A stretch of 8,006 nt of DNA from Planctomycetota bacterium. GTDB lineage: Bacteria > Planctomycetota > UBA8108. The notes below the pieces were generated by a model. The model did no database searches. It was not told the origin of the DNA and worked only from the letters and a program-made list of their open reading frames with translations. The translations under genes and the position numbers were made by a program. The DNA lies in NCBI GenBank assembly GCA_022451445.1, contig JAKUSY010000129.1:1-8006 (forward strand). The letters are read 5' to 3'. Shown piece by piece: positions 1-6,683 of this stretch; within the stretch, counting starts at the first letter, position 1; each line of letters starts with the position of its first letter.

Positions 1-370
1 GGCGGGATAACTTGCGGTGACTCCTCATCAGCACCGCCGTCTTCTTCTTGATGAAGGCGAAGCGTACATCTTTCGTCAGGGATTCCGGCAGCGGCTTGCC
101 GTGGAGCTCGTCGAGTTTGGGCTTGGGGTCGAAGAGGTCCATCTGGCTGGGGGCGCCCGCCATGAACAGGAAGATGCAGTTCTTCGCCCTGGGAGCGAAG
201 TGAGGCGGCTTTGGCGCCAGGGGGGTGAGGCCGCTGGTGTCCGCGGCTCCCAGCAGGTCCTGGCCCTGGAGCATATGGGCCAGGGCCAGCGTTCCCAGGC
301 CGCTTGCGGAGGTGGCCAGGAAGTTCCTGCGAGTTCTCGCTATGGAATCTGCCAGGTTGACGGTTTTCAT
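1..370 (-). CDS. DUF1501 family Tat-exported protein, N-terminal part (cut by left edge)
   Basis: The reverse strand reads open from ATG at 370-368 to the window edge, giving 123 complete codons with no stop; most of the gene lies outside. The N-terminus is a twin-arginine signal: TRRNFL at residues 13-18, then a small hydrophobic stretch (SASGLGTLALA), so export of a folded protein is expected. After it comes the DUF1501 opening block: NCIFLFMAGAPSQMDLFDPK near residues 64-83, then LDELHGKPLPES and the DVRFAFIKKK segment. DUF1501 belongs to the alkaline phosphatase/sulfatase-like superfamily and is very common in PVC bacteria, usually beside a DUF1549/DUF1553 gene; its biochemical role is unknown. 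No partner is visible downstream because the window ends. No strong Shine-Dalgarno sequence precedes the ATG. The MATE gene lies 103 nt upstream on the same strand. The family call is firm; the function is not. Confidence 0.88.
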   Translation of the reverse strand, partial: MKTVNLADSIARTRRNFLATSASGLGTLALAHMLQGQDLLGAADTSGLTPLAPKPPHFAPRAKNCIFLFMAGAPSQMDLFDPKPKLDELHGKPLPESLTKDVRFAFIKKKTAVLMRSHRKLSR

Positions 371-473
371 GAATCGAGCTCGCTTTGGGCGATGCAGAGA
401 CCTCTTTCAACCCATCGGACCACAGGGGGAATATTCTGTCCAGAAAATGAGTCTCAAATGCCCGCCAGCGCCA

Positions 474-1808
474 TCACTCTTTCCCCCGGCGCAGAGGGGC
501 CTTGCCGAAACCAGGCCAGATCCTGAGCAGGCCGGGCACCCCCCGCAGGATGATTGTGTAGACACAGACGAGCCAGATCCGGCGCAGGCAGTCCGGGCTC
601 GCGGGATCGATGAAATGCAGTCCGACGATGCCTGCTGCCGTGGCCGCCACCACGGTGTTTCGCATGAAGCCATAGTCGCCGGTTCCCCAGTGAACTCCAT
701 CTGTGGCGAAACACAGTGCATTGAGAGGCTGGCATATGGAGCTGATGAGCCAGGCACCGGCGATCAGGTGCGCCGCATCCGCTGGGACCAGCAGCCTGAC
801 AGCCGGTTCCTCGATGAGCAGGAGCAGGAGCGCCAGGACGATTCCGCTTCCCATGCTCCAGAGGATGGTATGGGCGGCGGCCTTTCTCGCCTGGGCTCGA
901 TCATCCTGCCCGATGAAGTAGGCGACCAGGCTCTGGCCGACCACGGCATAGGCATCGAGCAGCAGCGCCGTGAAAAACCACAATTGCCGTACGACCTGGT
1001 GCGCGGCGGCTGCCTGGTCGCCTGACTGGGTCGCCTTGCGGGTGGCCAGGGCGAGAAAGAAGGTCAGCGAGCCGGTACGGATGAACATATCGCGCCTCGT
1101 TGCCAGGAGGTACTTCAGGGTTGGACGATGGAGACAGAGGCGAAACCCGATCTTTTTTCGCAGCGCGGTGACGGCCCAGGCGAGGCCGAGCCACTGGCTG
1201 ATCACGCTGGCCCAGGCGGCTCCGGCGACACCCATTTCAGGAAAGGGGCCGTAACCGAAGATCATCAGCGGGTCGAGAATGATGTTGAGAGCGTTGATCC
1301 CGATCGAGATATAGAGCGGGGTGCGCATGTCCTGGACGCCGCGCAGGGCGCCGAAGGCGGCGAAGCCGACGAGGACCGCCGGCGCTCCAAACAGCCGGAT
1401 GCGCATGTACTCGACCGCCGTCTCTCCTAGCTCGCCCGTTGCCCCCATCGCCTCGGAGATCACTCCCAGGAAGGGCAGCAGCACCACCATCAGGAGGCTC
1501 AGCAGTCCCGCCATGACCAGCGCGGTTCCGACTCGTCGCTGCAGGAGGTCCTTGTCGCCTTCTCCCTGCGCGCCGGCGGCCAGGGTCTGGATTCCCACCC
1601 CAATGAAGCCCAGGACCCAGAAGGCGCCTGAGAGGATGGACGTGGCGATCCCCAGCGCGGCGAGAGGAGTCGATCCGAGCCTGGCGAGGAAGCAGGTATC
1701 CGCCAGTGAGGTCAGGGGCTCGGCGATGGCCGTGCCGAGTACCGGCAGGGTCATCACCAGGATCGTGCGGGCCGGCTTATCGAGGAATGAGTGCTTGTGT
1801 TCTTTCAA
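474..1808 (-). CDS. MATE family efflux transporter, DinF-like
   Basis: This 444-aa inner-membrane protein is of the usual length for a 12-helix MATE transporter, a family that exports organic cations, drugs or metabolites using Na+ or H+ gradients. Hydrophobic segments run through the whole protein. Landmarks typical of the DinF branch are AEPLTSLADTCFLARLG (29-45) in helix 1, GALRGVQDMRTPL (153-165), the second-half repeat around LLLDAYAVVGQSLVAYFIG (282-300), and QPLNALCFATDG (360-371). The C-terminus ends in a basic tail. The start is uncertain. The first possible codon after the upstream in-frame stop is TTG at 1808-1806, with no good Shine-Dalgarno sequence. The next ATG (residue 19, about 1754) would cut into helix 1, so TTG is preferred. 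It is divergent from the DUF1549 gene and upstream of the partial DUF1501 gene on the same strand. The substrate cannot be told from sequence. Confidence 0.9.
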   Translation of the reverse strand: MKEHKHSFLDKPARTILVMTLPVLGTAIAEPLTSLADTCFLARLGSTPLAALGIATSILSGAFWVLGFIGVGIQTLAAGAQGEGDKDLLQRRVGTALVMAGLLSLLMVVLLPFLGVISEAMGATGELGETAVEYMRIRLFGAPAVLVGFAAFGALRGVQDMRTPLYISIGINALNIILDPLMIFGYGPFPEMGVAGAAWASVISQWLGLAWAVTALRKKIGFRLCLHRPTLKYLLATRRDMFIRTGSLTFFLALATRKATQSGDQAAAAHQVVRQLWFFTALLLDAYAVVGQSLVAYFIGQDDRAQARKAAAHTILWSMGSGIVLALLLLLIEEPAVRLLVPADAAHLIAGAWLISSICQPLNALCFATDGVHWGTGDYGFMRNTVVAATAAGIVGLHFIDPASPDCLRRIWLVCVYTIILRGVPGLLRIWPGFGKAPLRRGKE

Positions 1809-1831
1809 GGGCGCTCAGGTTATCTGCTCTT

Positions 1832-1858
1832 CGGGCGACAGGCAAACCTATCTGCCCG
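1832..1858 (-). repeat. Inverted repeat in the leader of the MATE gene
   Basis: CGGGC at 1832-1836 is the reverse complement of GCCCG at 1854-1858. Inside the loop, AGG (1840-1842) can pair with CCT (1847-1849) across a CAAA tetraloop. Together they could form an interrupted hairpin about 24 nt ahead of the TTG start of the MATE gene. No run of T follows on either strand, so it is not a convincing terminator. It may be a leader structure or chance in GC-rich DNA. Confidence 0.25.
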
Positions 1859-1882
1859 TTGTCCTGCTGGACACCCTGCAAA

Positions 1883-1910
1883 TTGATTCCTGCCATGGTC
1901 TGTCTATAAT
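1883..1910 (+). promoter_or_regulatory. Sigma70-type promoter for the DUF1549-DUF1501 operon
   Basis: TTGATT at 1883-1888 (four of six to TTGACA) is separated by 16 nt from a perfect TATAAT at 1905-1910. A start of transcription near 1917 would give a leader of about 94 nt before the ATG at 2011. It is the best housekeeping promoter seen in the divergent region and is correctly placed for the plus-strand genes. The consensus is the general bacterial one; the host's own preferences are not known. Confidence 0.65.
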
Positions 1911-1911
1911 A
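1906..1911 (-). promoter_or_regulatory. Possible minus-strand -10 element overlapping the plus-strand -10
   Basis: The same bases, read on the minus strand, give TATTAT (five of six to TATAAT), facing the MATE gene about 100 nt away. No good -35 hexamer lies 16-18 nt behind it on that strand, so this is a weak candidate. It would let one melted AT-rich patch serve both directions. No better minus-strand promoter was seen in 1809-2010. Confidence 0.3.
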
Positions 1912-1926
1912 GAACTCGCCGGAAAC

Positions 1927-1938
1927 GTTCGTGCGAAC
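1927..1938. promoter_or_regulatory. 12-bp palindrome just downstream of the promoter (possible operator)
   Basis: GTTCG at 1927-1931 and CGAAC at 1934-1938 form a perfect inverted repeat with a 2-nt centre, about 10 nt after the predicted transcription start. The centre is too short for a tight RNA hairpin, so a dimeric repressor site is the more natural reading. No regulator gene is visible nearby. Short palindromes arise by chance, so confidence is low. Confidence 0.3.
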
Positions 1939-1949
1939 CGCTTGTCTTT

Positions 1950-1970
1950 GAAGCTCGTTCACAGAGCTTC
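1950..1970 (+). repeat. 7-bp perfect stem-loop in the 5' leader
   Basis: GAAGCTC at 1950-1956 pairs perfectly with GAGCTTC at 1964-1970 around a 7-nt loop. It lies in the middle of the predicted leader of the DUF1549 gene, 40 nt before its ATG. No T-run follows, so it is not an intrinsic terminator. GTTCG (1927-1931) could also pair with CGAAC (1972-1976) and enclose this stem. It could affect mRNA stability or translation; no known riboswitch class was recognised. Confidence 0.4.
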
Positions 1971-1983
1971 CCGAACCCGTCAT

Positions 1984-2003
1984 TGCCCTTGCGGGCAGGT
2001 GAG
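1984..2003 (+). promoter_or_regulatory. Shine-Dalgarno sequence with adjacent small hairpin
   Basis: AGGTGAG at 1997-2003 sits 7 nt before the ATG at 2011 and is the signal that fixes the start of the DUF1549 gene. Directly in front, TGCCC (1984-1988) can pair with GGGCA (1993-1997) over a TTGC loop, taking the first A of the ribosome site. The start call is good; a regulatory role for the hairpin is only a suggestion. Confidence 0.6.
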
Positions 2004-2010
2004 TATATCG

Positions 2011-4257
2011 ATGCGAAATCAATTTCTCCTCTCGAGCTGCGCGGCCGTGTTCGGCTGCCTCCTGGCGGGAAGTGGTTCGCTCCTGTGCGCGGCCGGGCAC
2101 TCGATAGATTTTTCCAATGACGTGATGGCGGTGCTCTCGAAGGCCGGCTGCAACCAGGGCACCTGCCACGGCAATCGGCTCGGCAAGGGGGGCTTCAAGC
2201 TTCCGCTCCGGGGGCAGGATCCCGCCACCGACTTCCAGACGATTACGCGTGGTCTTGGGGGGCGCCGTGTGGACAGGGTCGATCCGGGCAAGAGCCTCAT
2301 ACTCCTGAAACCCTCCGCCGAGATTCCCCACGAGGGGGGGCGGCGTTTCAGCGCCGGGGAGGTTCCTTTTCAGATCCTCCGAGACTGGATCGAGGAAGGC
2401 CTGCCGGGGCCGGATCCCGGCTCCCCGAAGCTGCTGCGGTTGGAGGCCAGTCCCGGAGGAGGGGAGCTCGAGGTTCTTGTCGAGCCCGCCTTCGAACTGA
2501 GGATCCGGGTTTACGCCGAGTTCTCCGATGGGACAAGGAGGGACGTGAGCGAGCTTGCCGTCTACGAGAGCACCGGCGCGGCAGCGGCGGTCTCATCCCA
2601 GGGGGTCGCCAGGAGGGTCTCTTTCGGGGAGGCCACGATCCTGGGCAGGTATCTCGAGCTCCAGGTTCCCGTGAGGGTAGCCTTTGTTCCGGCGATGGAG
2701 GGCTACGAGTGGAGGGGACACCAGGAGAAGAACTTTATCGACAAGGCCATCTTCGGAAAGCTCAGGTTGCTGCGGATGAATCCCTCAGAGATCTGTGATG
2801 ACACGGTCTTCCTGCGGCGCGCGACTCTCGATCTTGCGGGGCGTCTTCCCACCTCGACTGAGGCGAGGGAGTTCACCTTCGATGAGGGTGAAGCCAAACG
2901 GGCTCGTAAAATCGACGAGCTGCTCGCGACGGCTGAGTTTGCCGATTTCTGGGCTCTCAAGTGGGGGGATCTTCTGCGCAACGAGGAGAAGGTCCTCGAC
3001 CGCAAGGGAGTCCAGACCTTTCAGCGCTGGCTGCGAGACAGCATCGCCCGGGGGAAGCCGCTCGACGTTTTTGCCCGGGAGATTCTTACCGCCCGCGGCA
3101 GCACCTACAGAAATCCCCCGGCGAACTATCTCCGGGCCAATAGGGATGTTCTCGAGCGCGCCGAAAATACCGCGCAGGTATTTCTCGGCGTCCGGCTCGC
3201 CTGCGCCAAATGTCATAACCATCCTTTCGAGCGCTGGACCCAGGACGATTATTACGGCTGGGCGGCGCTGTTTTCCAGGGTCCGGTACAAGGTGTATGAA
3301 AACAAGCGTCGGGATGGCCTCGATAAGAACGCCTTCATCGGTGAGCAAATCGTCTGGATGGCGCGCGATGGATCTCTGAAGGATCCCCGGGATGGAAGGG
3401 ATGTCACTCCCCGGCTGCTCGGCACGGACGATGGGATCCCCACGAAAGAAGATGATCCCATGGAATTTCTCGCCGAGTGGGTGGTGAGTCCGGAGAACCC
3501 GTTCTTTGCGAGATCTCTCGTAAACCGGATCTGGTTCAACCTCATGGGCACGGGGCTCGTCGAGCCTGACGATGATTTTCGCGCCACGAACCCGCCCAGC
3601 CACCCCGGGCTGCTGGAGCGGCTTGCCCGGGAGCTGGAGCGAAGCGCCTTCGATCTCAGGGGGCTCATCCGGCTGGTCATGAATTCAAGCACCTACCAGC
3701 TGAGCTCCATTCCGCTGCCATCGAATGAGCATGCCGAAACCGGCTTTGCGAGGACTTATCCGCGGCGTCTCGATGCGGAGCAATTGGTGGATTCTCTCGC
3801 GCAGGTGCTCGGGACGCATCCCGTCTTCAACGGTTATCCGCGCGGGATCCGGGCGGTACAGATTCCCGGCACCAACGCGATCCTGCCCCGGTACAAAAAA
3901 CCCAGCAGCGCGGATGTGTTTCTCAAGCTTTTCGGAAAACCTGATCGCCAGTTGACCTGTGAGTGTGAGCGGATGTCCCAGGCCCATCCCGCGCAGGTCT
4001 TTCACCTGGTGAGCGGTCCCATGCTTCACGGGATGATCTCCAGCGGAGAAAACCGGCTCGGAAACCTGGCCAGTTCGGGTATGAGCGATGCGAAAATGGT
4101 GGCTGAGCTTTACTGGAGCGCGCTTGGGCGGCCGCCTGCTGAAGCCGAGGCCGTTTCCGCCGGGGCCCTCTTCTCCTCAGCCGGAGCGAAGCGCGCCGCG
4201 CTGGAGGATCTCGCCTGGGCGCTGGTCAATTCCAAGGAGTTCCTGCTGCGCAGGTAG
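2011..4257 (+). CDS. Exported cytochrome-like/Ig-like/DUF1549/DUF1553 protein
   Basis: This 748-aa protein starts at the ATG behind AGGTGAG; the frame stays open far upstream, but that part is antisense to the MATE gene. Residues 1-28 are a Sec-type signal peptide (FLLSSCAAVFGCLLAG, then SLLCAA), so the protein should act outside the inner membrane. Residues 30-135 form a cytochrome-like module with C47, C52 and H53 in a CX4CH spacing and the conserved GKGGFKLPLRGQDP block. Residues 145-228 look like a bacterial Ig-like (BIG2) segment. DUF1549 runs from about 240 to 440 and contains CAKCHNHPFERW with a classic CXXCH (C398, C401, H402). DUF1553 follows from about 485 to the end (NPFFARSLVNRIWFNLMG, DRQLTCECER). 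Covalent heme at either site is likely by motif but unproven. The family is abundant in PVC bacteria, has no established reaction, and is typically paired with DUF1501, as here. Confidence 0.92.
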   Translation: MRNQFLLSSCAAVFGCLLAGSGSLLCAAGHSIDFSNDVMAVLSKAGCNQGTCHGNRLGKGGFKLPLRGQDPATDFQTITRGLGGRRVDRVDPGKSLILLKPSAEIPHEGGRRFSAGEVPFQILRDWIEEGLPGPDPGSPKLLRLEASPGGGELEVLVEPAFELRIRVYAEFSDGTRRDVSELAVYESTGAAAAVSSQGVARRVSFGEATILGRYLELQVPVRVAFVPAMEGYEWRGHQEKNFIDKAIFGKLRLLRMNPSEICDDTVFLRRATLDLAGRLPTSTEAREFTFDEGEAKRARKIDELLATAEFADFWALKWGDLLRNEEKVLDRKGVQTFQRWLRDSIARGKPLDVFAREILTARGSTYRNPPANYLRANRDVLERAENTAQVFLGVRLACAKCHNHPFERWTQDDYYGWAALFSRVRYKVYENKRRDGLDKNAFIGEQIVWMARDGSLKDPRDGRDVTPRLLGTDDGIPTKEDDPMEFLAEWVVSPENPFFARSLVNRIWFNLMGTGLVEPDDDFRATNPPSHPGLLERLARELERSAFDLRGLIRLVMNSSTYQLSSIPLPSNEHAETGFARTYPRRLDAEQLVDSLAQVLGTHPVFNGYPRGIRAVQIPGTNAILPRYKKPSSADVFLKLFGKPDRQLTCECERMSQAHPAQVFHLVSGPMLHGMISSGENRLGNLASSGMSDAKMVAELYWSALGRPPAEAEAVSAGALFSSAGAKRAALEDLAWALVNSKEFLLRR

Positions 4258-5706
4258 ATGCTCGGTATGAATCGCAACGATCCGAAAACCAGTTCTTTAC
4301 GGGGCTCAGCGGGAGCCTGCGGAGGGTTCGCGGCTGCGGGCATCAGCCGGCGCAGCATCCTGAGCGCCGGCGGACTGGGGATGTTCGGGCTCACTCTTCC
4401 GGGCCTGCTGAGGGCGCAGGAAGCGGCCGCGGAGGCGGGTTCAGCTCTGCCGGTAAAGGCGAAATCGGTTATCTTCCTTTTCCAGTTCGGCGGGCCGAGC
4501 CACATCGACACCTTTGATATGAAGCCCGCCGCCCCGGCCGAAATTCGCGGGCCTCACAAGCCCATCAAGAGTGATGTTCCAGGCCTCCCGGTCAGCGAGC
4601 ATCTTCCGCGGATGGCGAAACAGATGGGCAGGATTGCCCTTGTACGCAGCATGCACCACACCATGAAGAACCACAACTCGGCGGCCTATTACGCCCTGAC
4701 CGGGCATGCTCCGCCCCGGGATGACCAGCGGCTCAGGGATTCGCTCAGCCTCTATCCCGCCTACGGTTCGGTGGTCGACAAGCTGGCTTCGCTGGAGAGT
4801 GAGCTGCCGACCTTCGTGTCCTATCCTCACGTGATCCGGGATGGTTCCGTCACTCCGGGGCAGCGGGCGAGCTTCCTGGGCAAGGCCCATGATCCTTTCT
4901 TCATCTCAGAGGATCCCAACAGCAAGAATTTCAAGCTCCCCGAGCTCAGCCTGCCTTCCGGTCTCTCCTTTGAGCGCCTGCAGCGAAGAAGAGAGCTGCA
5001 GAAGCTGATCGATACGCAGTCCAGGCTGCTTGAGTACTCCTCCGCGGCGAGGGGGCTTGACGACTACTACAAGAAGGCCCTGGCTATGCTGAGCTCCACC
5101 CGGGTCAGGGACGCCTTTGATCTCTCCAGGGAGCCGGTTGCTGTTCGTGAGCGCTACGGGCGGCACACCTATGGCCAGGGGTGCCTCCTGGCCCGCCGCC
5201 TGGTCGAGTCCGGAGTTCGCTTCGTTACGGTCTATTTCGATGCCACCATCGGGGGAAAGAGCACGACCTCCGGCGGCTGGGACACCCACGGTTTTGACAA
5301 TACGAGGATGTTTCCGATCATCGAGAAGCGGCACCTGCCGATCACCGAGCAGACCCTGCCGACCCTGCTCGATGATCTCGATGAGAGGGGCCTGCTCGAT
5401 GATACCCTGGTCGTCTGGATGGGAGAGTTCGGCCGCACCCCGAAGATCAACGCCAATAAGAGCCGGGACCACTGGCCTCAATGCTATTCGGCGTTGCTGG
5501 CCGGAGGTGGAGTCAAGGGTGGCTACGTCTATGGAGCCTCCGACTCGACGGGCGCCTATCCAAGCCGCGATCCTGTCAGGCCTGATGATCTCGCCGCGAC
5601 CATTTTCCACCTCATGGGGATCGATCCTTCGACGGAGGTCTACGATACCCAGGACAGGCCGCTGGTGATCGCCGAGGGGGATCCGATCACCGACCTCATT
5701 GCCTGA
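4258..5706 (+). CDS. DUF1501 family Tat-exported protein
   Basis: This 482-aa protein is full length for the family. Residues 30-35 (SRRSIL) plus the hydrophobic stretch to about residue 51 form a twin-arginine signal, with a probable cleavage near LRAQEA, so it is expected to be exported folded. Conserved blocks are FLFQFGGPSHIDTFDMKP (73-90), SMHHTMKNHNSAAYYALTG (131-149), GGWDTHGFDN (339-348), VVWMGEFGRTPKIN (385-398) and RDHWPQC (403-409). The Asp and His residues in these blocks (D84, D87, D342, H344, H405) are candidate metal ligands by analogy with the alkaline phosphatase superfamily. The first ATG follows the upstream TAG with no gap (TAGATG), suggesting translational coupling. A second in-frame ATG at 4267 is equally plausible, because AGG at 4252-4254 is very close to the first. 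It should act with the preceding cytochrome-like protein; substrate unknown. Confidence 0.92.
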   Translation: MLGMNRNDPKTSSLRGSAGACGGFAAAGISRRSILSAGGLGMFGLTLPGLLRAQEAAAEAGSALPVKAKSVIFLFQFGGPSHIDTFDMKPAAPAEIRGPHKPIKSDVPGLPVSEHLPRMAKQMGRIALVRSMHHTMKNHNSAAYYALTGHAPPRDDQRLRDSLSLYPAYGSVVDKLASLESELPTFVSYPHVIRDGSVTPGQRASFLGKAHDPFFISEDPNSKNFKLPELSLPSGLSFERLQRRRELQKLIDTQSRLLEYSSAARGLDDYYKKALAMLSSTRVRDAFDLSREPVAVRERYGRHTYGQGCLLARRLVESGVRFVTVYFDATIGGKSTTSGGWDTHGFDNTRMFPIIEKRHLPITEQTLPTLLDDLDERGLLDDTLVVWMGEFGRTPKINANKSRDHWPQCYSALLAGGGVKGGYVYGASDSTGAYPSRDPVRPDDLAATIFHLMGIDPSTEVYDTQDRPLVIAEGDPITDLIA

Positions 5707-5787
5707 GGGTCCGGATGGGCTTTTCAAAGGGAGCGCAGCTTGGTAACCTGCCCTGCTCAGAGATCAAGCGCAGGCGAGTTGTTTCCC

Positions 5788-5791
5788 GGAG
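5788..5791 (+). promoter_or_regulatory. Shine-Dalgarno sequence deciding the aroE-like start
   Basis: GGAG lies 7 nt before the ATG at 5799. An upstream in-frame ATG at 5715 would add 28 residues rich in Arg and Lys that do not resemble the family's N-terminus, which normally begins shortly before the VFGKPI strand. The downstream start is therefore preferred. Confidence 0.6.
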
Positions 5792-5798
5792 CGATACC

Positions 5799-6656
5799 AT
5801 GGCGAAAGAATGGAATTTCAAGCAGGAGCTGGTGGCGGTCTTCGGCAAGCCGATCGCGGAAAACCCCACCCAGTACATGATCGAGAAGGCCTTTGCCCAT
5901 CATGGTCTTGATTGGCGCTACCTCTCGCTCGAGGTTGAGCCTGAGGATCTCGCCGATGCCGTCACGGGCATGCGCGCGATGAACTTTCGTGGCGGCAATT
6001 GCACGATTCCTCACAAGGTCGCCGTTATCGAACATCTCGACAGGCTGGGAGAGTCGGCGGCGATGATGGGGGCGGTGAACTGCATCGTGTGCGAGGGAGA
6101 CGAACTGGTCGGCGAGAATACCGACGGGAAGGGTTTTGTCCAGTCGGTGAGGGAGGTCACGGATCCCGCGGGCAAGAAGGTCGTGATTCTTGGCGCGGGC
6201 GGCGCGGCCAGGGCGATCGGGGTGGAGATGGGGCTGGCGGGCGCCGTCAGCTTCACCATCGTCAACAGGACGGCTGAGCGGGGCCAGGAGCTGGCCGAGC
6301 TGCTCGTAGACAAGGTTGGCGTTGTGGCTTCGTTCGTGCCCTGGGAGGGAGATTTCTCCGTTCCGGCTGGAACCGACATCGTCGTCAACGCGACCTCCAT
6401 AGGCCTCTTTCCCGATGTAGACGCGCGGGTATCCCTGGATATCGATACGCTCGAGCCTTCGATGGTGGTGGCTGACGTCATTCCCAATCCGCCCAGGACA
6501 CGCCTGGTGCGGGACGCGACCGAGCGCGGCTGTACGGTCCTCGACGGGCTCGGCATGCTGGTGAACCAGGGGGTTGTCGGAATCAGATACTGGACAGGTG
6601 TAGATCCTGATCCCGAGGTCATGAGAGAAGCTCTCCAGGAGGTCTTTGGAGAGTGA
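5799..6656 (+). CDS. aroE: Shikimate dehydrogenase family protein (AroE-like)
   Basis: This 285-aa cytosolic enzyme has the two-domain AroE layout and usual length. The family reduces 3-dehydroshikimate to shikimate with NADPH in aromatic amino acid synthesis. Visible landmarks are VFGKPIAENPT (14-24), FRGGNCTIPHK (63-73) with the catalytic Lys at 73, MGAVNCIV (90-97), ENTDGKG (106-112) with the catalytic Asp at 109, the nucleotide-binding loop LGAGGAARA (131-139), NRTAER (156-161) typical of NADP binding, VNATSIG (196-202), and GMLVNQGVVGIRYWTG (252-267). The odd point is the first motif: where E. coli AroE has two serines that hold the substrate carboxylate (HSKS), this protein reads ENPT, so they become Asn22 and Thr24. 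Thr at the second position is seen in some quinate/shikimate enzymes, so specificity may differ. It follows DUF1501 by 92 nt and precedes the lipoprotein gene by 40 nt; neither is a known aromatic-pathway gene. Confidence 0.88.
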   Translation: MAKEWNFKQELVAVFGKPIAENPTQYMIEKAFAHHGLDWRYLSLEVEPEDLADAVTGMRAMNFRGGNCTIPHKVAVIEHLDRLGESAAMMGAVNCIVCEGDELVGENTDGKGFVQSVREVTDPAGKKVVILGAGGAARAIGVEMGLAGAVSFTIVNRTAERGQELAELLVDKVGVVASFVPWEGDFSVPAGTDIVVNATSIGLFPDVDARVSLDIDTLEPSMVVADVIPNPPRTRLVRDATERGCTVLDGLGMLVNQGVVGIRYWTGVDPDPEVMREALQEVFGE

Positions 6657-6683
6657 TTTTTCGGTTTGGCGGCCTACTGGCTG

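Noticed and set aside
371..473. Terminator between the MATE and partial DUF1501 genes
   Set aside because: Only trivial 4-bp inverted repeats without a T-run were found, so no terminator is called.
225..1025. Open frames on the plus strand across the left edge and the end of the MATE gene
   Set aside because: They overlap the clearly recognisable DUF1501 and MATE genes on the minus strand, and their translations are low-complexity and unrelated to any family.
1927..1938. LexA/SOS box controlling the DinF-like transporter
   Set aside because: The half-sites have the opposite order (GTTCG then CGAAC, 2-nt centre) to the Gram-positive CGAAC-N4-GTTCG box, and the spacing also differs, so SOS control is not supported.
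1321..2010. In-frame upstream extension of the DUF1549/DUF1553 gene by 230 residues
   Set aside because: It is antisense to the MATE gene for most of its length, crosses the promoter and leader, has no family resemblance, and the ATG at 2011 has a proper Shine-Dalgarno sequence and signal peptide.
2785..3603. Minus-strand frame of 272 codons inside the DUF1549 gene
   Set aside because: It lies wholly opposite conserved DUF1549/DUF1553 blocks and has no domain of its own.
3892..3903. Run of six A followed by CCC as a possible programmed frameshift site
   Set aside because: The reading frame is TAC-AAA-AAA-CCC, which does not fit the X-XXY-YYZ slippery pattern, and the original frame continues through intact DUF1553 motifs.
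4906..5727. Minus-strand frame of 273 codons opposite DUF1501
   Set aside because: It lies opposite conserved DUF1501 motifs and shows no motif or ribosome site supporting it.
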